From contig VDMD01000030.1 of assembly GCA_007026445.1 (NCBI GenBank), forward strand, positions 124,001 to 188,000: a stretch of 64,000 nucleotides of DNA, given 5' to 3'. Every line of letters begins with the position of its first letter. The stretch's first letter is position 1. Source of the DNA: Schizophyllum amplum (lineage: Eukaryota; Basidiomycota; Agaricomycetes; Agaricales; Schizophyllaceae). Under the pieces are notes generated by a model, which searched no databases, was not told where the DNA came from, and saw nothing but the letters and a program-made list of their open reading frames with translations. Both the position numbers and the translations under genes were made by a program. Positions 32,016 to 44,605 of this stretch are shown in pieces.

Positions 32016-33596
32016 GTCCAACACCGCGCCCGGACTCCCCTCGCGCCCCAGGGGGCTGCCACGCACATATCCGCGATACAATTCGCGCACGAGCGTGCCG
32101 CCGGTGTGCGCGAGCACAGTACTGAGTACGTGCTCCCGCGTCGCGGGCCACGCTGTCGTCAGCGCGAGGAGATACGCGATGAGCCCCGGCCGCGCGGCCG
32201 GGTGTGCCTTGGTCGCAGCTAGGAGCGATGCGATATGCTTGTCGTCCTGCAACGTCTGGAGCCGCTTGAGCGTGCGGCTGTCGATGTCTGGTAATCGGGG
32301 TGGTGGGGCGAAGGTGGAGACGACGGTGACCTGGGTGACGGCCTCCTGGAGTCGGGTGACGGCCTCCTCCGAATCAGAGTCGTCCGATTCTTGGTGGCGC
32401 CACGGCGTTGCGTTGTTGTTCGGCGTCGCGTTGGACTTTGCGGGCGAGGGTGGGTCGAGCGCGTTGACGGGCAGCGTGTTGAGGAGGGCGGTGAGGAGGC
32501 GGAGGTAGGTGCTGAGCGCGGCGGTGGGTAGTGCCGGATATCTGGGCGCCGTGAAGGTGACGAGGTTGGCGAGTAGGTGGACTTTGCTGTCGACGTCGAC
32601 GTTGACCAACGCGGATACGTGCGGATCGAGGACGTGCAGGGAGGGGTAGGGGATGCTGGAGGAGAGGTGCGCGAGGGATTCTAGTGGTAGCCGGTTGGGT
32701 AAGATGGGTAGCGTGAGGACGCGGGTGAGGAGGCTGAGGAGCGATGCGGCGAATGTGGGGGTGTCTGCGGGCCATATGGAGAAGGGAGCGACAAGCAAGC
32801 GGACGATGCCTGGGAGGGCGGAGCATTGAGACTTGCGCTCTATGGGCTGTACGAGGAGGCGTGAGACGTGAAAAACAGAGCGAATGAACCAACACGCACG
32901 ACTTGTGTGATCGCGCGGGCGAGGTACTGCTGGTAGTCATGGTCGACTAGGTACTTTGAGACTTGTAGTGCGGCTTGACTGCCTGGAGAGAGGAGGGTGG
33001 ATAATATATGGACATGGTGGATCGCGTTGGGTGATCTGAACGAGGTTGTCAGTCCTATTCAAATGCACTGTCTGCCAACGCTGTCGACCTATAATCCAGA
33101 CAGAAGCATATGTACTTACTGTGGATCTCTAGCCAACGATTGACATAGCATGAGGCTCGTCTTGCGGATGAGTACGAGCCAACTGGCTGCAAAGCCAGCG
33201 CGTGCCGGTGCATATACGGTGTCTGAAGCCGCGTCAATAGTCAAGTACCGCAGCAAAGGTCAACCCCGAACCCTCCCCGCTCTCATCGAGCGCCCGCGAC
33301 CAAGCCCCGAGCGCGCCCTCGTCCTGTCCTATGAGTACTAGGCATCGCAGCCCGGTGAGGCTGGTGACGTCCTGATCGAGGGCTTGCCGCAGGTTGCGGC
33401 GCACCGAGCGCGCCTCGCGCATGCCCCGCCACCATGATTGGATCTTGACCGCGCTGTCCTGCTTTCGCTTGAGTGTCTGACGCTCTAGACGCCGTGCCTT
33501 CGCCTGGTCGAGCAGCGCCGACTGCGAGGACGCGCCGGACGCGCCTCCGAGGTTGATTCTCCGCCGTCGCGAATCCTCAAACAACGACGGCTGCAT
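32016..33596 (-). pseudogene. HECT ligase 5' half, copy 2 (no HECT domain)
   Basis: ATG at 33596 (MQPSLFEDSRRRRINLGG), IQ-like segment, exons up to LAATKAHPAARPGLIAYLL and VRELYRGYVRGSPLGREG. Here the frame is intact across the position where copy 1 lacks a base, so it shows the ancestral frame. At 32016 homology ends and the frame continues into purine-rich low-complexity coding (GGWGLGEGGAWAGEEGE). Intron 1 has the weak gttcgg donor seen in copy 1. A 30-bp in-frame deletion removes SRALGTEG-encoding DNA near 32982. An extra ACCTCCTGGAGTCGGGTGACGG-like duplication near 32335 adds TRLQEAV. Any product would be an N-terminal fragment without ligase activity. Confidence 0.8.
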
Positions 33597-36500
33597 GAGA
33601 GATGAGAGTAGGAGGAAAGACGACCAAAAAGAGAACAATGAATCAGCGGAAGGCGTGCGTCATCGTGGTCGACTCCCTCCAGCCTGGTCGACTCCAGCAC
33701 GCCCTCGCTGACACTGTCGGCTCTTGTCGGCCAGCCAGCTGCCGGTTCTCTGTCGCCGCCCACTGGCGCTCGACTCTTGACGGCTCGGATGCCGACCACG
33801 CATGACGTGACGTGGTGACATCACGCAAGTTGAACTTGACGTGCGCGTTCGCCCCGCTGCTGCGACATTCGACTTTGACTTTGAATTCGACTTCAACCTC
33901 CGTCTTGCCTTGCAATCCGCTCACTCGCTTCGCTCACTTGCCTCTCACGTGACCCAGACCCTCGCCTCAGACTCGCTCAGGGTCTGCCTCGTGTTGTGGT
34001 GTCGGCTTGATCGCGGCGGTCAGAGCCCCCGGGGCCTTCGTGAGTTAGTCGTATTCCTACTCTATATACCGAACTGGAGGTGGCCCTTGTATTCCTATGC
34101 TATATACCGAACTGGAGGTGGCCCTTGCTGTGGTGGCTGTCTCAATTTCAGGGCATGCTACTACCAGCTAGCTGAGGCAGGGCATGCTACTACCATACTA
34201 CCAGCTAGCTGAGGTCAAGTCCAGACTCGTAAGGGCAGCAAGACTCAATGAGTTGGAACATGTACCAAGCAGAGACTTCAACTTGAAGTGATTTTCCTGG
34301 CTACAAGCACTTCGTGCACGCACAACGGCAGCTTCGTCAGAAAGAAAGCAGATCAATAAGTCTTTATACAAGTTAATACACCGGATGCACGTATATACCC
34401 CGCTGCACGCCCCCGCAGCATACTGATTCACCCCCCTGTACTCCGAGAGAAGAGGCTGTTTGCTAGTGAGGGCAGGCGAGCAAATGACGGGTCGAGTGTG
34501 TATCGCCCGCAAGTGTTGAAGGAAGAGATCAATTAGTCTCTGCATGAGGCAATACACGAGGGTGTGAATACGCCAAGTACCCGATCACCCAGCGCCGCTA
34601 ACTGATCCCCACCATACTCCGGGACAGAGCCGTTCTCCGAGATAGAGCCGTTCTCGAGGATGGGAAGCAAGGACTGGGAGGGCAGGCAAGTGGAGGTCAC
34701 TGGCGAGTGCTGCAGATGGAGGCAAGTGTCGGAGGTCGCAGCGAGTACCGGAGGTCGCGGCGAGTATTGAGCGTCGGATCTCGCAATCGAGTTGAGCGAG
34801 TTCCGGACTCGGAGGCGAGAGGCCTGTCAGTAAGGAGGCTGAAAGGCCTATTAGTAAGGAAAGGGTGGAGGGCGGCAAATGAGGAGGTGTCGGGGGCGGT
34901 AGCTTGTTGAGAGGAGGCGGTAGCTTGTTGCGAGGAGGCGGTAGCTTGTTGCGAGCCTGTCGGGACTCGGGAGGCAGCTAGCGGATATTGAGTCGATAGG
35001 ACAGAACCTTGGTGCGGCTGGGGTCGTAGTCGCAGGTGGGTGACTTGAGTCATCGAGGTTGCTAGCTGGAGTCGAGGTCGTTAACTGGTGTCGAGGTCGC
35101 TAACTGGTGTCGAGGTCGAAGGCGGTGAAGGTCGAAGGTCGTGATGGTCGAAGGCGGTGGTGGTCGAAGGCGGTGATTTGAATGCAACGACTTGATGCAA
35201 AGTCGGATGTCGAAGGCTGCTGCTGAAGGACCGAAGACGTGTAGGCGGTGGGTCGAAGGCCGTGAAGGCGGCGGGTCGGAAGCCGCGAAGGCAGTGGGTC
35301 AAAAGCCGTGAAGGCAGCGGCTGGACTCTTGAAGCGAGGTCGAAAGAGTGCGAATGAATGCCCGAATCCTCGAGAACAGCTCGATGCCGTGTAGTGTCGG
35401 GTGGAACGCGAAAAATGCAAAGAAAAGAATTGGGGGTGGAGAGCGGCCAGCGACGTGCGGGCCGCGGGCCCAGGGCGTTCACAGAGCGCGCCCAGGACGT
35501 CCGCAGCGCACGCCGTCGACGAGAGGCCATGGGAGGTGGTAGGAAGGACGGCCATGGGCGTGAGAAGAAGTGACGGCGGGTCCGCGGACTTGCGCTTGAT
35601 CGGCTCGCGCCCCGTTCCCACGGTTCGTTTCTTCCCCTCGCCCTCGCCTCCTCCTGCCGGCCCACCTCGACGACAAAAATCCGCAGAGCACTCATAGACC
35701 TATTCTACAAGCCTTCAGTAATACATGCAACACCTACGTCCACTCTCTGCGCAGAAAACCCTTTTTTCGCGGTCTCACTCCTCCCCCTTTGTTCCTCCGC
35801 CGCCCTCCCGCCGCATATCCACCGCCACCGCCCCTCCGCGCCTCGTCTCACGTCCAGCTCACCTCCTCCCTACCCTATACCACCTACTCCAACATCCCTG
35901 CACCGCTCTCATCCCCCGAATATACTTTACTCCCCCTTACTCACCCTCCTGCCGCCCTCCCGACCTTCCGACTCTTCTCAAACGTCTTCTCTCCCCAAAA
36001 TACGCTTGCCGAGTGGAGCGGTGGAGCCCCACGTGACCGCCAAGCCTGCTGCGGACGCTCCCAGCCAATGGCGCGAATTTTTCCAAGCTTTTTTTGCGCT
36101 TTTCTTGCGTTTATTGATCTGGGGCGTGGAGCGCGACGGCTGCAGGGTGCCGTGAAATGCAAGTATATAGGACAGGAGTAGGAGTCGGGGATCAGCATCC
36201 TCCTCCGCCTTCCTTTCCTACCTTCACTTCACTTCGTTCACTCACTTTCCTTCACTCATGTCTACGTTGCTTCTGCAATCCCCCTTCATTCTCTCCTACC
36301 TCGATCTCCTCGCTATTGAATTCGTATTGACTTTCTCTCCTCCCAAGTGACGCCCGTACCGATAGTGTAGGTGAGCTGGTCCAGCCTTCGCTTTCCTGCT
36401 ATACTGATCCTTTCAAAGGCTTCTCTGAAAGTTCCCCTTCAATTGCTATCCTGCGCGCGCTTCCTCGATCTGCTATAACCATGTATTCCCGGTCAGTCAC

Positions 36501-39500
36501 TTTCTATTTGACTGCCTGCATCGCTCTAACCGCTTCCGATATGTCTAGATTCGACATTGATTGCCGCCCACACTGACCTTTGGTCTGTTGCTTTTGCGAC
36601 ACTCATCTATCCGGTGCGCATTTTGACTTCGATCTCACTGCATTGTTTCTAATCCAATCCTACTAGGCTTAACGACGCGCGCTCCTCGATCTCGTCTTAT
36701 TGACAGCGTTGGGAATGGGCGCATTCGGAATCATCGTTAAGGTACGCCCCCGCGACTCCCTCTCAGTCGATACTGAACTTGCTCACCCACAGTGAGTCGC
36801 CAGTACACTGATAGTAACCCGCGAGTACACTGCTAGTGACCCGAGTTCACTGATACTGACCCGCGAGCTCACTGATACTGACCCGCGACTTCACTGATAT
36901 CGACCGGCAATGCATTTCGTCGATATTCCGGTCAGTCACTGGGTTTGCTAACTTCATTCACTCCCATTACTGACTTCGTCTATCCAGCCCATTGGCCTCG
37001 ACTAGCCAGCCCACGACCTCGTCTATCCAGGACATCCACCACGTTCCAAATTGCGCTCCACCACGTTCCGCGTCGCGCTTTGCGCTCCTCGACGCACGCG
37101 GCACTCGACAGCACCGCGACGCCGCACGTGGTCCCGTCGTCGTACGGGCTCGCGTGTCCCGCTATCGGACGCGCTCGCGTGTCCCGCCCTGATGGCGGGT
37201 TCGATGATGTCCCGCCTTGATGGCGGGCTCGCATGGCCAGACGACGGGAGTCCCGGACACGACATGCGGCTGCCGCCGCATGGAGTCGACCCCGCTCGCT
37301 GCTCGCCCAAGCCCTCGTCCGTCGCCGACTCCCGCGAGCTCTCACCATCGCCAGCGAGCGGACGCCCGCAGGACTCACGGTGAGCACAATATTTATCTGC
37401 TTACGTAATCAGATGACAGCTTGTGCAGGGCTCGTCGCTGCGCTTCCCGTCCTCAAAAGAGCGCTGGCGCTGCCTGACCACGGCCCTCGTCGTCGTTGGC
37501 GACGAGCCACGCTTGTGCTGGCACCGACGTCATCAAGCACGCCGGGTCTCCCAAGTCGTCGGGCGGGACCGTGCGCCCGCCGCTTCGCGCTTCGCAGCGG
37601 GGCGGGCGAGTCTCCTCCGGGCGCGAGCATGCACGGTGCACGTGTATTGGCGGTACGTTGTCGAACGCGGCTCCATGCTCAACGTCCTCACCGACCTCGG
37701 CAGAGTCCAGCCCCGCCGCCAGCGACGGCACAGCCGCGCCACGACTCAAGGTGAGGTGCCGATTGGTCGGATTACGTAAGCCACTCACAGCTCACGCAGA
37801 GCTCGTCGACTGATCCGCCGTCGGGAACGCGCTCGTCGGTGGTGGCAGCCGGGAGCCTCTGACTTCGCTGTCACAGACAGCGAACGGCGCCGCCGAGTCG
37901 CAGTTGCTGGCAGCGGCGAGACCCGCGATACGACCGCGACCCTCGGTGAGTACGAGGCCGATTGGATTACGTAATCCGTGCACCCACAGGTCGAGACTCG
38001 ACGTGTCCTTTTGCACCACACGCGTCGATGGGACACGACTCCTGCTGCCGATGTCTACATCGACCCAACATCAGCCCGCCATGTCGAATCATGTCGACGC
38101 CGCCTCGTGGCACGACGGCTACATGCATGCAGCATGGTGAGTTGTAGTTTGCCGTCGTCGGTACCCTCGTGCTCATCGTGCTGCCGTTGACGTTCTCGCC
38201 GTTGCGGGCTGCGAACAGGACCACGTTGTTTGGTGAGCAGGGTATTTCTCATCGAGCTCAAGCGCGCTGACATATCCATACAGACGCCAACTGTGTCCTT
38301 TGACTGACCCTACGGCCGACGGCACGATGCGCCGGCTCCGGTCAAGTTCAACAATGGATCACGTGACCGATGCGTGCTTGCCGGTGCCGAAGTTCAACAT
38401 CGCGGGGGGACCCGCGACTCGCGGTGTTGTGAGGCGCTGCCATGTCGTGTGCTATGATGATTTATGGTAAGCATGTCATCACTAACATGATACGTGTGCG
38501 CTTGATTGACTCTGAGGTCCGCTAGTCCGCGCGCAGCGCCGATGCCACCTTGTCCTGCGACGCGCTCTCGTGGATGCGCCATGCACCTGTGTCTTCCGCT
38601 CTACGTACGCCTACGCTGACTAAGCCCATATACTGCTGCCCCTGGTGCGACAACGGTCCGCCGTGGTTGTTTGGCGGTCGTCGCCGGGACTGTTGTTGTC
38701 CTCATCTGGGAGAACAATAGGTCGGGTCGTTCGGTGCGAGTATTGACGCATTCGGCGCGAGTATTGACTTACCGGCTTGCTGACTCCTTGTCCGTGTGCT
38801 CTTAGGTGAATCTATCGGGCTCATTAGTGCGCTGATATGCTCACGGAATTAGTTGTTGTAGCCATGGTCGTGAGAGTAGTTCGGCCAGATCGTCGGCACA
38901 CGAACGTTGACTTGATGCTGACCTACCCGCGCATTCCAGACGAGTTAGTAAGTGGGTGCACTGATCTATGGAGTTGTCGTAGCCGTGGTCGTGCGAGGCA
39001 GCCTCATGTTCGTCCTAATGACCATGGGTGACGGCGCTCTTGCGGTCATTGGTGAGTGCCAGTGAGTGAGGGTTGCATCTCTAAACACGAAAGCTGGTAT
39101 TGACTATGGCCCTAGACAGCTAAGCTAGTATCTGACAGCCGTGTCCTCTCGACGGGTGTTCCTTCGCGGATACGCAAGGAGGACTGTGAGACATAGCAGG
39201 GGGCGAGTACGTCGTATCTAGATAGCTATAAGTACCTGCGAGTGTAATAGGTAGATTGGGCGCGTACTGCGAGCATCATATGACTCGCGCGCAAACACAC
39301 TAACATGCACGACAACCACGTGCAGGATGTTGCGGCGCTCGTGACGTTGGGTGCAAAATGGTCGAAGAACCTTTGGTGCCGCCACCTTCATTGCGATAGC
39401 AGGTACGTTCTCTTTGTTCTCTCGCATCGCTTCACAGACTCATCGCTCCCCTCCCTTCCACTTCGTATTCTCGCTGCTTCTGTCATGCTCTCTGAAGCTT

Positions 39501-40244
39501 TTACACCGGCTCGCTCAAGGTCTGATACAGGCTCGGTCGTCAAGCTTCAAGGTTTCGCCAGCAACAAATTATATTGGTGCGTACTGCTACTACAACATGG
39601 TACTCGACAGGTATTCTAGCTCCCTCTCCCCTTCCCCTTCCCTTCTTTGCCGTCGTGATTTCCTTTGCCGTCGTCTCACTGCCCCTCCCCCTTCTCCTCT
39701 CACTGCCCCTCCCCGATCGCCCCGTCGTCTTCCGCACTCGACGACCACCTCCCACGTTCACTCCCCCACCCCATCGTAACACGACGACGACGAGGGGCCC
39801 TCCACCCAGCCGCACATCTCGTCGGGGCCAGTCCATCACCCGCCTCGTCGGGGCCAGTCCATCACCCGCCTCGTCGTGGTCAGTCCATCCACCGCTCTCC
39901 AAGTTCGCGCCACTGACAGCGATGCAGGTTGAGCATCGCCTGGAGGGAGCGCAGTCGACCGGCCCCCGCTCCCAACGAGAGGGGTCGAGGTGGGTGCGTC
40001 GTCTTTCCTTGGGAGATGCCGCCCTCCTCGCCCCTCCTCGCTCCCTTCGCCTCCCTCGCCTCATCTGAGGGAATGCCGCCCCTCCTCTCTCCTGGAGGGT
40101 GGCCTCCCTCGCCCATCTTCGAGGCCCACCTCCCTCACCCCTCCTCACCCCCGCGCCCTCCTCGCCCCTTCGCCCGCCTCGCCCTTTTGCCTTCGGCTAC
40201 GCGGGAGGCGTAGGATAGCGCTCCCCGCGCTCCTCCGCTTCGGT

Positions 40245-40420
40245 CGACGACGAGACGGGGAGGACGGAGGTCGAGGACGAGGCGGTGCCTCTTCGGTCGA
40301 CGACAAGGCGGCCCCTCTTCTGTGGATGGCGAGACGGGGAGGAGGGAGGTCGAGGACGAGACGGGGAGGACGGAGGTCGAGGACGAGACGGGGGGGACGG
40401 AGGTCGGGAACATGGCGTCG
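40245..40420 (+). repeat. Tandem repeat gaggtcgaggacgagacggg
   Basis: About five drifting units of 27-33 bp (gacgacgagacggggaggac, gaggtcgaggacgagacggg). Present as a single unit in block copy 1 near 31390, hence a local expansion after duplication. Confidence 0.7.
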
Positions 40421-40584
40421 GCGGCGCGAGAAGGTGGACGTTCGAAGCGCGGAGCTGTATGCGTCGGCGAGGCGCGGAGGTAGACGTCGGAAGCGCGGGG
40501 ACGTGGACGTCGGAAGCCCGGGCGGGGCTATAAACGTTGTGAGCGTACTGTGCGAAGGTGATGTCCACCTACCTTGTTGCCCTT

Positions 40585-40660
40585 CGACCGACCCCGTCGA
40601 CTTCGGCCGATCCCGTCGACTTCGACCGACCCCGTCGACTTCGGCCGACCCTGTCGACGC
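40585..40660 (+). repeat. Tandem repeat ccgaccccgtcgacttcgg
   Basis: Four to five 18-19 bp units, each with a SalI-type GTCGAC palindrome. Copy 1 (about 31530-31565) has two to three units. Confidence 0.7.
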
Positions 40661-40677
40661 CGGCACGGGTCGGAAAC

Positions 40678-41345
40678 GACCTTGCCCTCCCTCCCTCCCT
40701 CCTCCCTCCCTCTCTCCTCCCTCGCGCCCTCCCTCCCTCCCTCCCTCTCTCCTCCCTCGCGCCCTCCTCCATCGGACCACGCATCTCTCCAATATCGCCC
40801 CCTCGCCCTTGTCCCATTCATCTCGTCCCCTCCCCCGCGCCACGTAGCTCTCCCTCCCCCTCGCACCACGTAGCTCTCCCTCCCCCTCGCACCACGTAGC
40901 TCTCCCTCCCCCTCGCACCACGTATCCCTCCTTCCCTTCGTTCATTCTCCCCTGCCTCGATCCCTCCCTCTCGCCCCCTCCTCCCTCCTCGCCCTTCTGC
41001 CTCGCGCCCTCCTCCGCGCCACGTATCTCTCCCCCCTCGGCCTTCTCTCTCCCCCCTCGGCCTTCTCTCTCCCCCCTCGCCCCCGCCTCCCTCCCCCGCC
41101 TCCATCGCTCCCTCCACTCCCCCGGTTGCTCCTCTCGCCCTCTCCACTCCCCCGGTTGCTCCTCTCGCCCTCCTCCGCGCCACGTATCTCTCCCCCCTCC
41201 CTTCCCCCCCGGCAGCTCCCTCCTTGCCCCCTCCCCCTCGCCCTTGCCCCATCCATCTCGCCCCCTCGCCCTTGCCCCATCCATCTCGCCCTCCTCCCCC
41301 GCCCAAGCCCCATCCATCTCGCCCTCCATCCCCCGCCCCAACGCT
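40678..41345 (+). repeat. Polypyrimidine tract at HECT array junction (copy 2), expanded
   Basis: About 670 bp of C/T with interspersed gcgccacgtatctctccccc units, including tandem cgcaccacgtagctctccct (three) and ctcggccttctctctccccc (three). It sits at the same junction as 31588-31935 but is about twice as long, and immediately precedes HECT copy 3. Confidence 0.8.
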
Positions 41346-41407
41346 CCTGCCCTCCCTCCTTGCCCTCGGCAGCTCCAACGCTCCCCCGCCGCGCCGCCGC
41401 ACGCGCT

Positions 41408-42960
41408 GGATCCAACACCGCACCCGGACTCCCCTCGCGCCCTAGGGGGCTGCCACGCACATATCCGCGATACAATTCGCGCACGAGCGTGCCGCCGGTA
41501 TGCGCGAGCACGGTGCTGAGAACACGCTCGCGCGCCGCGGGCCACGCTGTCGTCAGCGCGAGGAGGTATGCGATGAGCCACGGCCGCGCGGCCGGGTGTG
41601 CCTTGGTCGCAGCTAGGAGCGATGCGATATGCTTGTCATCCTGCAACGTCTGCAGCCGCTTGAGCGTGCGGCTGTCGATGTCTGGTAATCGGGGTGGCGG
41701 GGCGAAGGTGGAGACGACGGTGACCTGGGTGATCGCCTCCTCCGTATCAGAGTCGTCCGAGTCTTGGTGGCGCCATGGGGTCGCGTTGTTGTTCGGCGTC
41801 GCGTTGGTCTTCGCGGGCGAGGGTGGATCGAGCGCGTTGACGGGCAGCGTGTTGAGGAGGGCGGTGAGGAGGCGTATGTAGGTGCTGAGCGCGGCGGTGG
41901 CTAGTGCCGGATATCTGGGCGCCGTGAAGGTGACGAGGTTCGCGAGTAGGTGGACTTTGCTGTCGACGTCGACGTTGACCAATGCGGATGTGTGTGGATC
42001 GAGGACGTGCAGGGATGGGTAGGGGATGCTGGAGGACAAGTACGCGAGGGACTCTAGTGGTAGCCGGTTGGGTAAGATGGGTAGCGTGAGGACGCGGGTG
42101 AGGAGGCTGAGGAGCGATGCGGCGAATGTGGGGGTGTCTGCGGGCCAGATGGAGAAGGGAGCGACAAGCAAGCGGACGATGCCTGGTAGGGCAGAGCATT
42201 GAGACTTGCGCTCTATGGGCTGTACGATAAAATGAGATGTGGAGGATATTGCGCGTGGACAGTACGCACGACTTGAACGATCGCGCGGGCGAGGTATGAC
42301 TGGTAGTCATGGTTGACCAGGTACTTGGAGATCTCCAACGCGGCTTGAGCGCCTTCCGCACCCATGGCGCGTGTCCCTGCAGGTGGAGAGAGGAGTGTTG
42401 ATAGTATATGGACGTGATGAATCGCATGCGGTGATCTGGACGAGGTGGTCAGTCAAATGTGCTGCACGGGTATATGCACGTACTGTGGATCTCTAGCCAA
42501 CGATCGACATAACATGAGGCTCGCCTTGCGGATGAGGACCAGCCAACTGGCTGCAAAGCCAGCGCGTGCCGGTGCATATACGGTGTCTGAAGCGACGTCA
42601 ATAGTCAAGTACCGCAGCACTGCAAAGTCACGCACCTTCCCCGCTCTCATCGAGCGCCCGCGACCATGCGCCGAGCGCGCCCTCGTCCTGTCCTATGAGT
42701 ACTAGGCATCGTAGCCCGGTGAGGCTGGTGACGTCCTGATCGAGGGCTTGCCGCAGGTTGCGGCGCACCGAGCGCGCCTCGCGCATGCCCCGCCACCATG
42801 ATTGGATCTTGACCGCGCTGTCCTGCTTTCGCTTGAGTGTCTGACGCTCTAGCCGTCGTGCCTTCGCCTGGTCGAGCAGCGCCGACTGCGAGGACGCGCC
42901 GGACGCGCCTCCGAGGTTGATTCTCCGCCGTCGCGAATCCTCAAACAACGACGGCTGCAT
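41408..42960 (-). pseudogene. HECT ligase 5' half, copy 3 (no HECT domain, ancestral promoter)
   Basis: ATG at 42960 with the same N-terminus. The intron-1 donor is the canonical gtgcgt (first base 42635). The frame then follows copies 1 and 2 through AATKAHPAARPWLIAYLL and RGYVRGSPLGREG, where homology ends at 41408 and the frame enters purine-rich DNA. Upstream of its ATG the DNA (43027-43075) matches the upstream region of the HECT fragments in the inner arms, unlike copies 1 and 2, so this copy probably keeps the original promoter. It best preserves the 5' gene structure but has no HECT domain. Confidence 0.8.
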
Positions 42961-43025
42961 GAGAGATGAGAGTAGGAGGAAAGACGACCAAAAAGAGAAC
43001 AATGAATCAGCGGAAGGCGTGCGTC

Positions 43026-43572
43026 ACCTACGGGCCGGTGATCCGACAATGCTTCCGGCGATTTCCGGTAAACAACGGCCAGATTCTTCCCTTTCGTCGT
43101 CGACGACTTACAAGCGCCAAGCCGCCAACACGATGCTTGACTCGGAGTTACGGACAGCAAACCAAGGGAGAGCGTCTAGAGTGCATCATGATTCATGCTG
43201 CACGCGTCCTTATGCAAACCTCTGACTCAGCGCTGCGCCTCTTAGCAATACATAGGGGCTGCCCGACTCGGGGGTCTATGCGAACGCCCTATAACTCGAC
43301 GCACAGAAGCCCTTGATTCAAACGCGCGGATTCTTGCGCCATCATCCGGCGTAACTTTCGCTCAATTTCCCGTCATGAGGCTCACCGGAAACGCGGTTCC
43401 CGCACCTCCTAAGGCGGCTTCTACACTCACAAAACTGGCAAAATACTCTCGTTCCCCCACTGCGTAATCGGTCACTATACGGTACAGACCGAGGCCTATA
43501 TAACATGGCTCGTGGTCTCATTCGACTATCACCCTCTTCTGTACCGCCTTTCTCTCCGTCGGATCGTTGAGC
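43026..43572 (+). promoter_or_regulatory. HECT copy 3 / reductase 3 divergent intergenic region
   Basis: HECT copy 3 reads left and reductase 3 reads right. TATATAA at 43497-43503 lies 70 bp before the reductase ATG. No further gene is seen. Confidence 0.6.
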
Positions 43573-44605
43573 ATGTCATTCAAGTCCATCGCCATCGCCG
43601 GCGCGCAGAGCCCTATCGGAAAAGCCATCGTCTTCGCCCTTGCCAATATGCCAGGCGTCTCTTCTCTTGTCCTCACACGCGCGACGACCCCTCGCCCGGC
43701 ATTCCTACCCGAGAACGTCGCGCACGCCGGTATCGACTATGCGAACGTCGATGCGACAGCGAATATCCTCCGCGAGCACAACGTTGGGGTGGTGATCTGC
43801 GCTATAAACAGCTACGCCATTCTGGAGCAGATCCCGCTCGCGGACGCGGCAAAGGCAGCTGGCGTCCAGCTCTTCGTGCCAAGCGAGTTCGGAACCAACA
43901 TCGAAAGGTTGCCGAAGGACGACACGACGATGTTCCTTCAGGAGAAGGTCAAGGTCGCGGGTGAGTTTGTCGTCTCTGTCCTGGTACAAGTAACCTCGTA
44001 CAGAACTGACGCTGACCTGCGGAATGTAGAACATCTCGAAAATATTGGCCTACCGTACCTACGCGTCTTCGTACGTGCTGGTGATGCCGTCAGTATTGTC
44101 TCGTACCTAATGACCAGCAGACCGGCATCTTCCACGAGTGGGTCCAGGAGCTCGTCGGATACGTTGTCAACAAGAAGGTCAACCTCGTCCGCTCGGTCCA
44201 AGGAGACACGCCCTTCGCTTCCGCCACATGCGACGACATCGGAGGTGAGTGATGCACGACCCGGTCAGTAAAGCGAATATCTCACTCCGTCCCGCAGGCT
44301 TCGTCGCCCACGTCGTCACGCATCACCCACTGTCGGCTCTTGCCAACAATTGTCTTCGCATCGAGGGCGACCGCCTCACCCTGAACGGGCTTGGCGCCAT
44401 CCTCGACGCACCTGTGGAGAAGGTCGACGAAGTACCCGCCGGAGGGCAGGTGCCGTCGGTGTTTCTCGGTCAGGCGCAGATCCTCATCGAGACCGGCCGC
44501 CATGACATGGAGAAGAGCTGGTTTGAGGGCGACAGCGTGGGTGTGAAGAACGGGATGTGGGAGGGCCATCACTGGACGACTTACAAGGAGTATCTGAAGA
44601 TGTAA
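43573..44605 (+). CDS. NmrA-like NAD(P)-binding reductase 3
   Basis: Third and most divergent reductase of the window, intact. Exons 43573-43960, 44030-44070, 44121-44244 and 44298-44605 give 286 residues. Binding loop GAQSPIGKAIV, family motif QLFVPSEFG, then TGIFHEWVQELVGY and HVVTHHPLSALANN. The exon sizes (41-nt exon 2, 124-nt exon 3) match the other two genes. The C-terminal end (ETGRHDMEKSWFEGD) differs from the shared TETKLVD tail of reductases 1 and 2. It lies outside the inner inverted arm but adjacent to it, so it probably represents the older tandem neighbour. Substrate unknown. Confidence 0.88.

Larger units (their letters stand above)
33660..40677. repeat. Block B, copy 2
   Basis: Second copy of the block, from the HECT upstream region to the polypyrimidine tract. 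It keeps the TATA-like motif (36161), the intron-like segments (37379-37428, 37750-37798, 37946-37989 among others) and the CTATAAA near 40528. It differs by many indels, including loss of the pyrimidine repeats near 39670 and an expanded CGACGAGACGGGGAGGACGG repeat at 40245-40420. No recognised protein. Confidence 0.6.
23385..43025. repeat. Segmental tandem array H-B-H-B-H
   Basis: H is the 5' half of the HECT gene (about 1.6 kb). Copies start (minus strand ATG) at 24955, 33596 and 42960, and share their truncated inner edge near 23385, 32016 and 41408 (around cgcgcccggactcccctcgc). B is the intervening block, about 25.02-32.0 and 33.66-41.4 kb. The spacing of ATGs is 8,641 and 9,364 bp. Only H1 continues into the rest of the HECT gene. 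Only H3 retains the ancestral upstream sequence, matching the HECT fragments in the inner arms (gccggtgat..gacaatgcttcc). The original gene therefore appears split across the array. Confidence 0.9.

Noticed and set aside
40145..41581. 478-codon minus-strand frame rich in Gly/Glu/Arg
   Set aside because: Encoded by the complement of the polypyrimidine tract and repeats; only its first residues derive from the truncated HECT copy.
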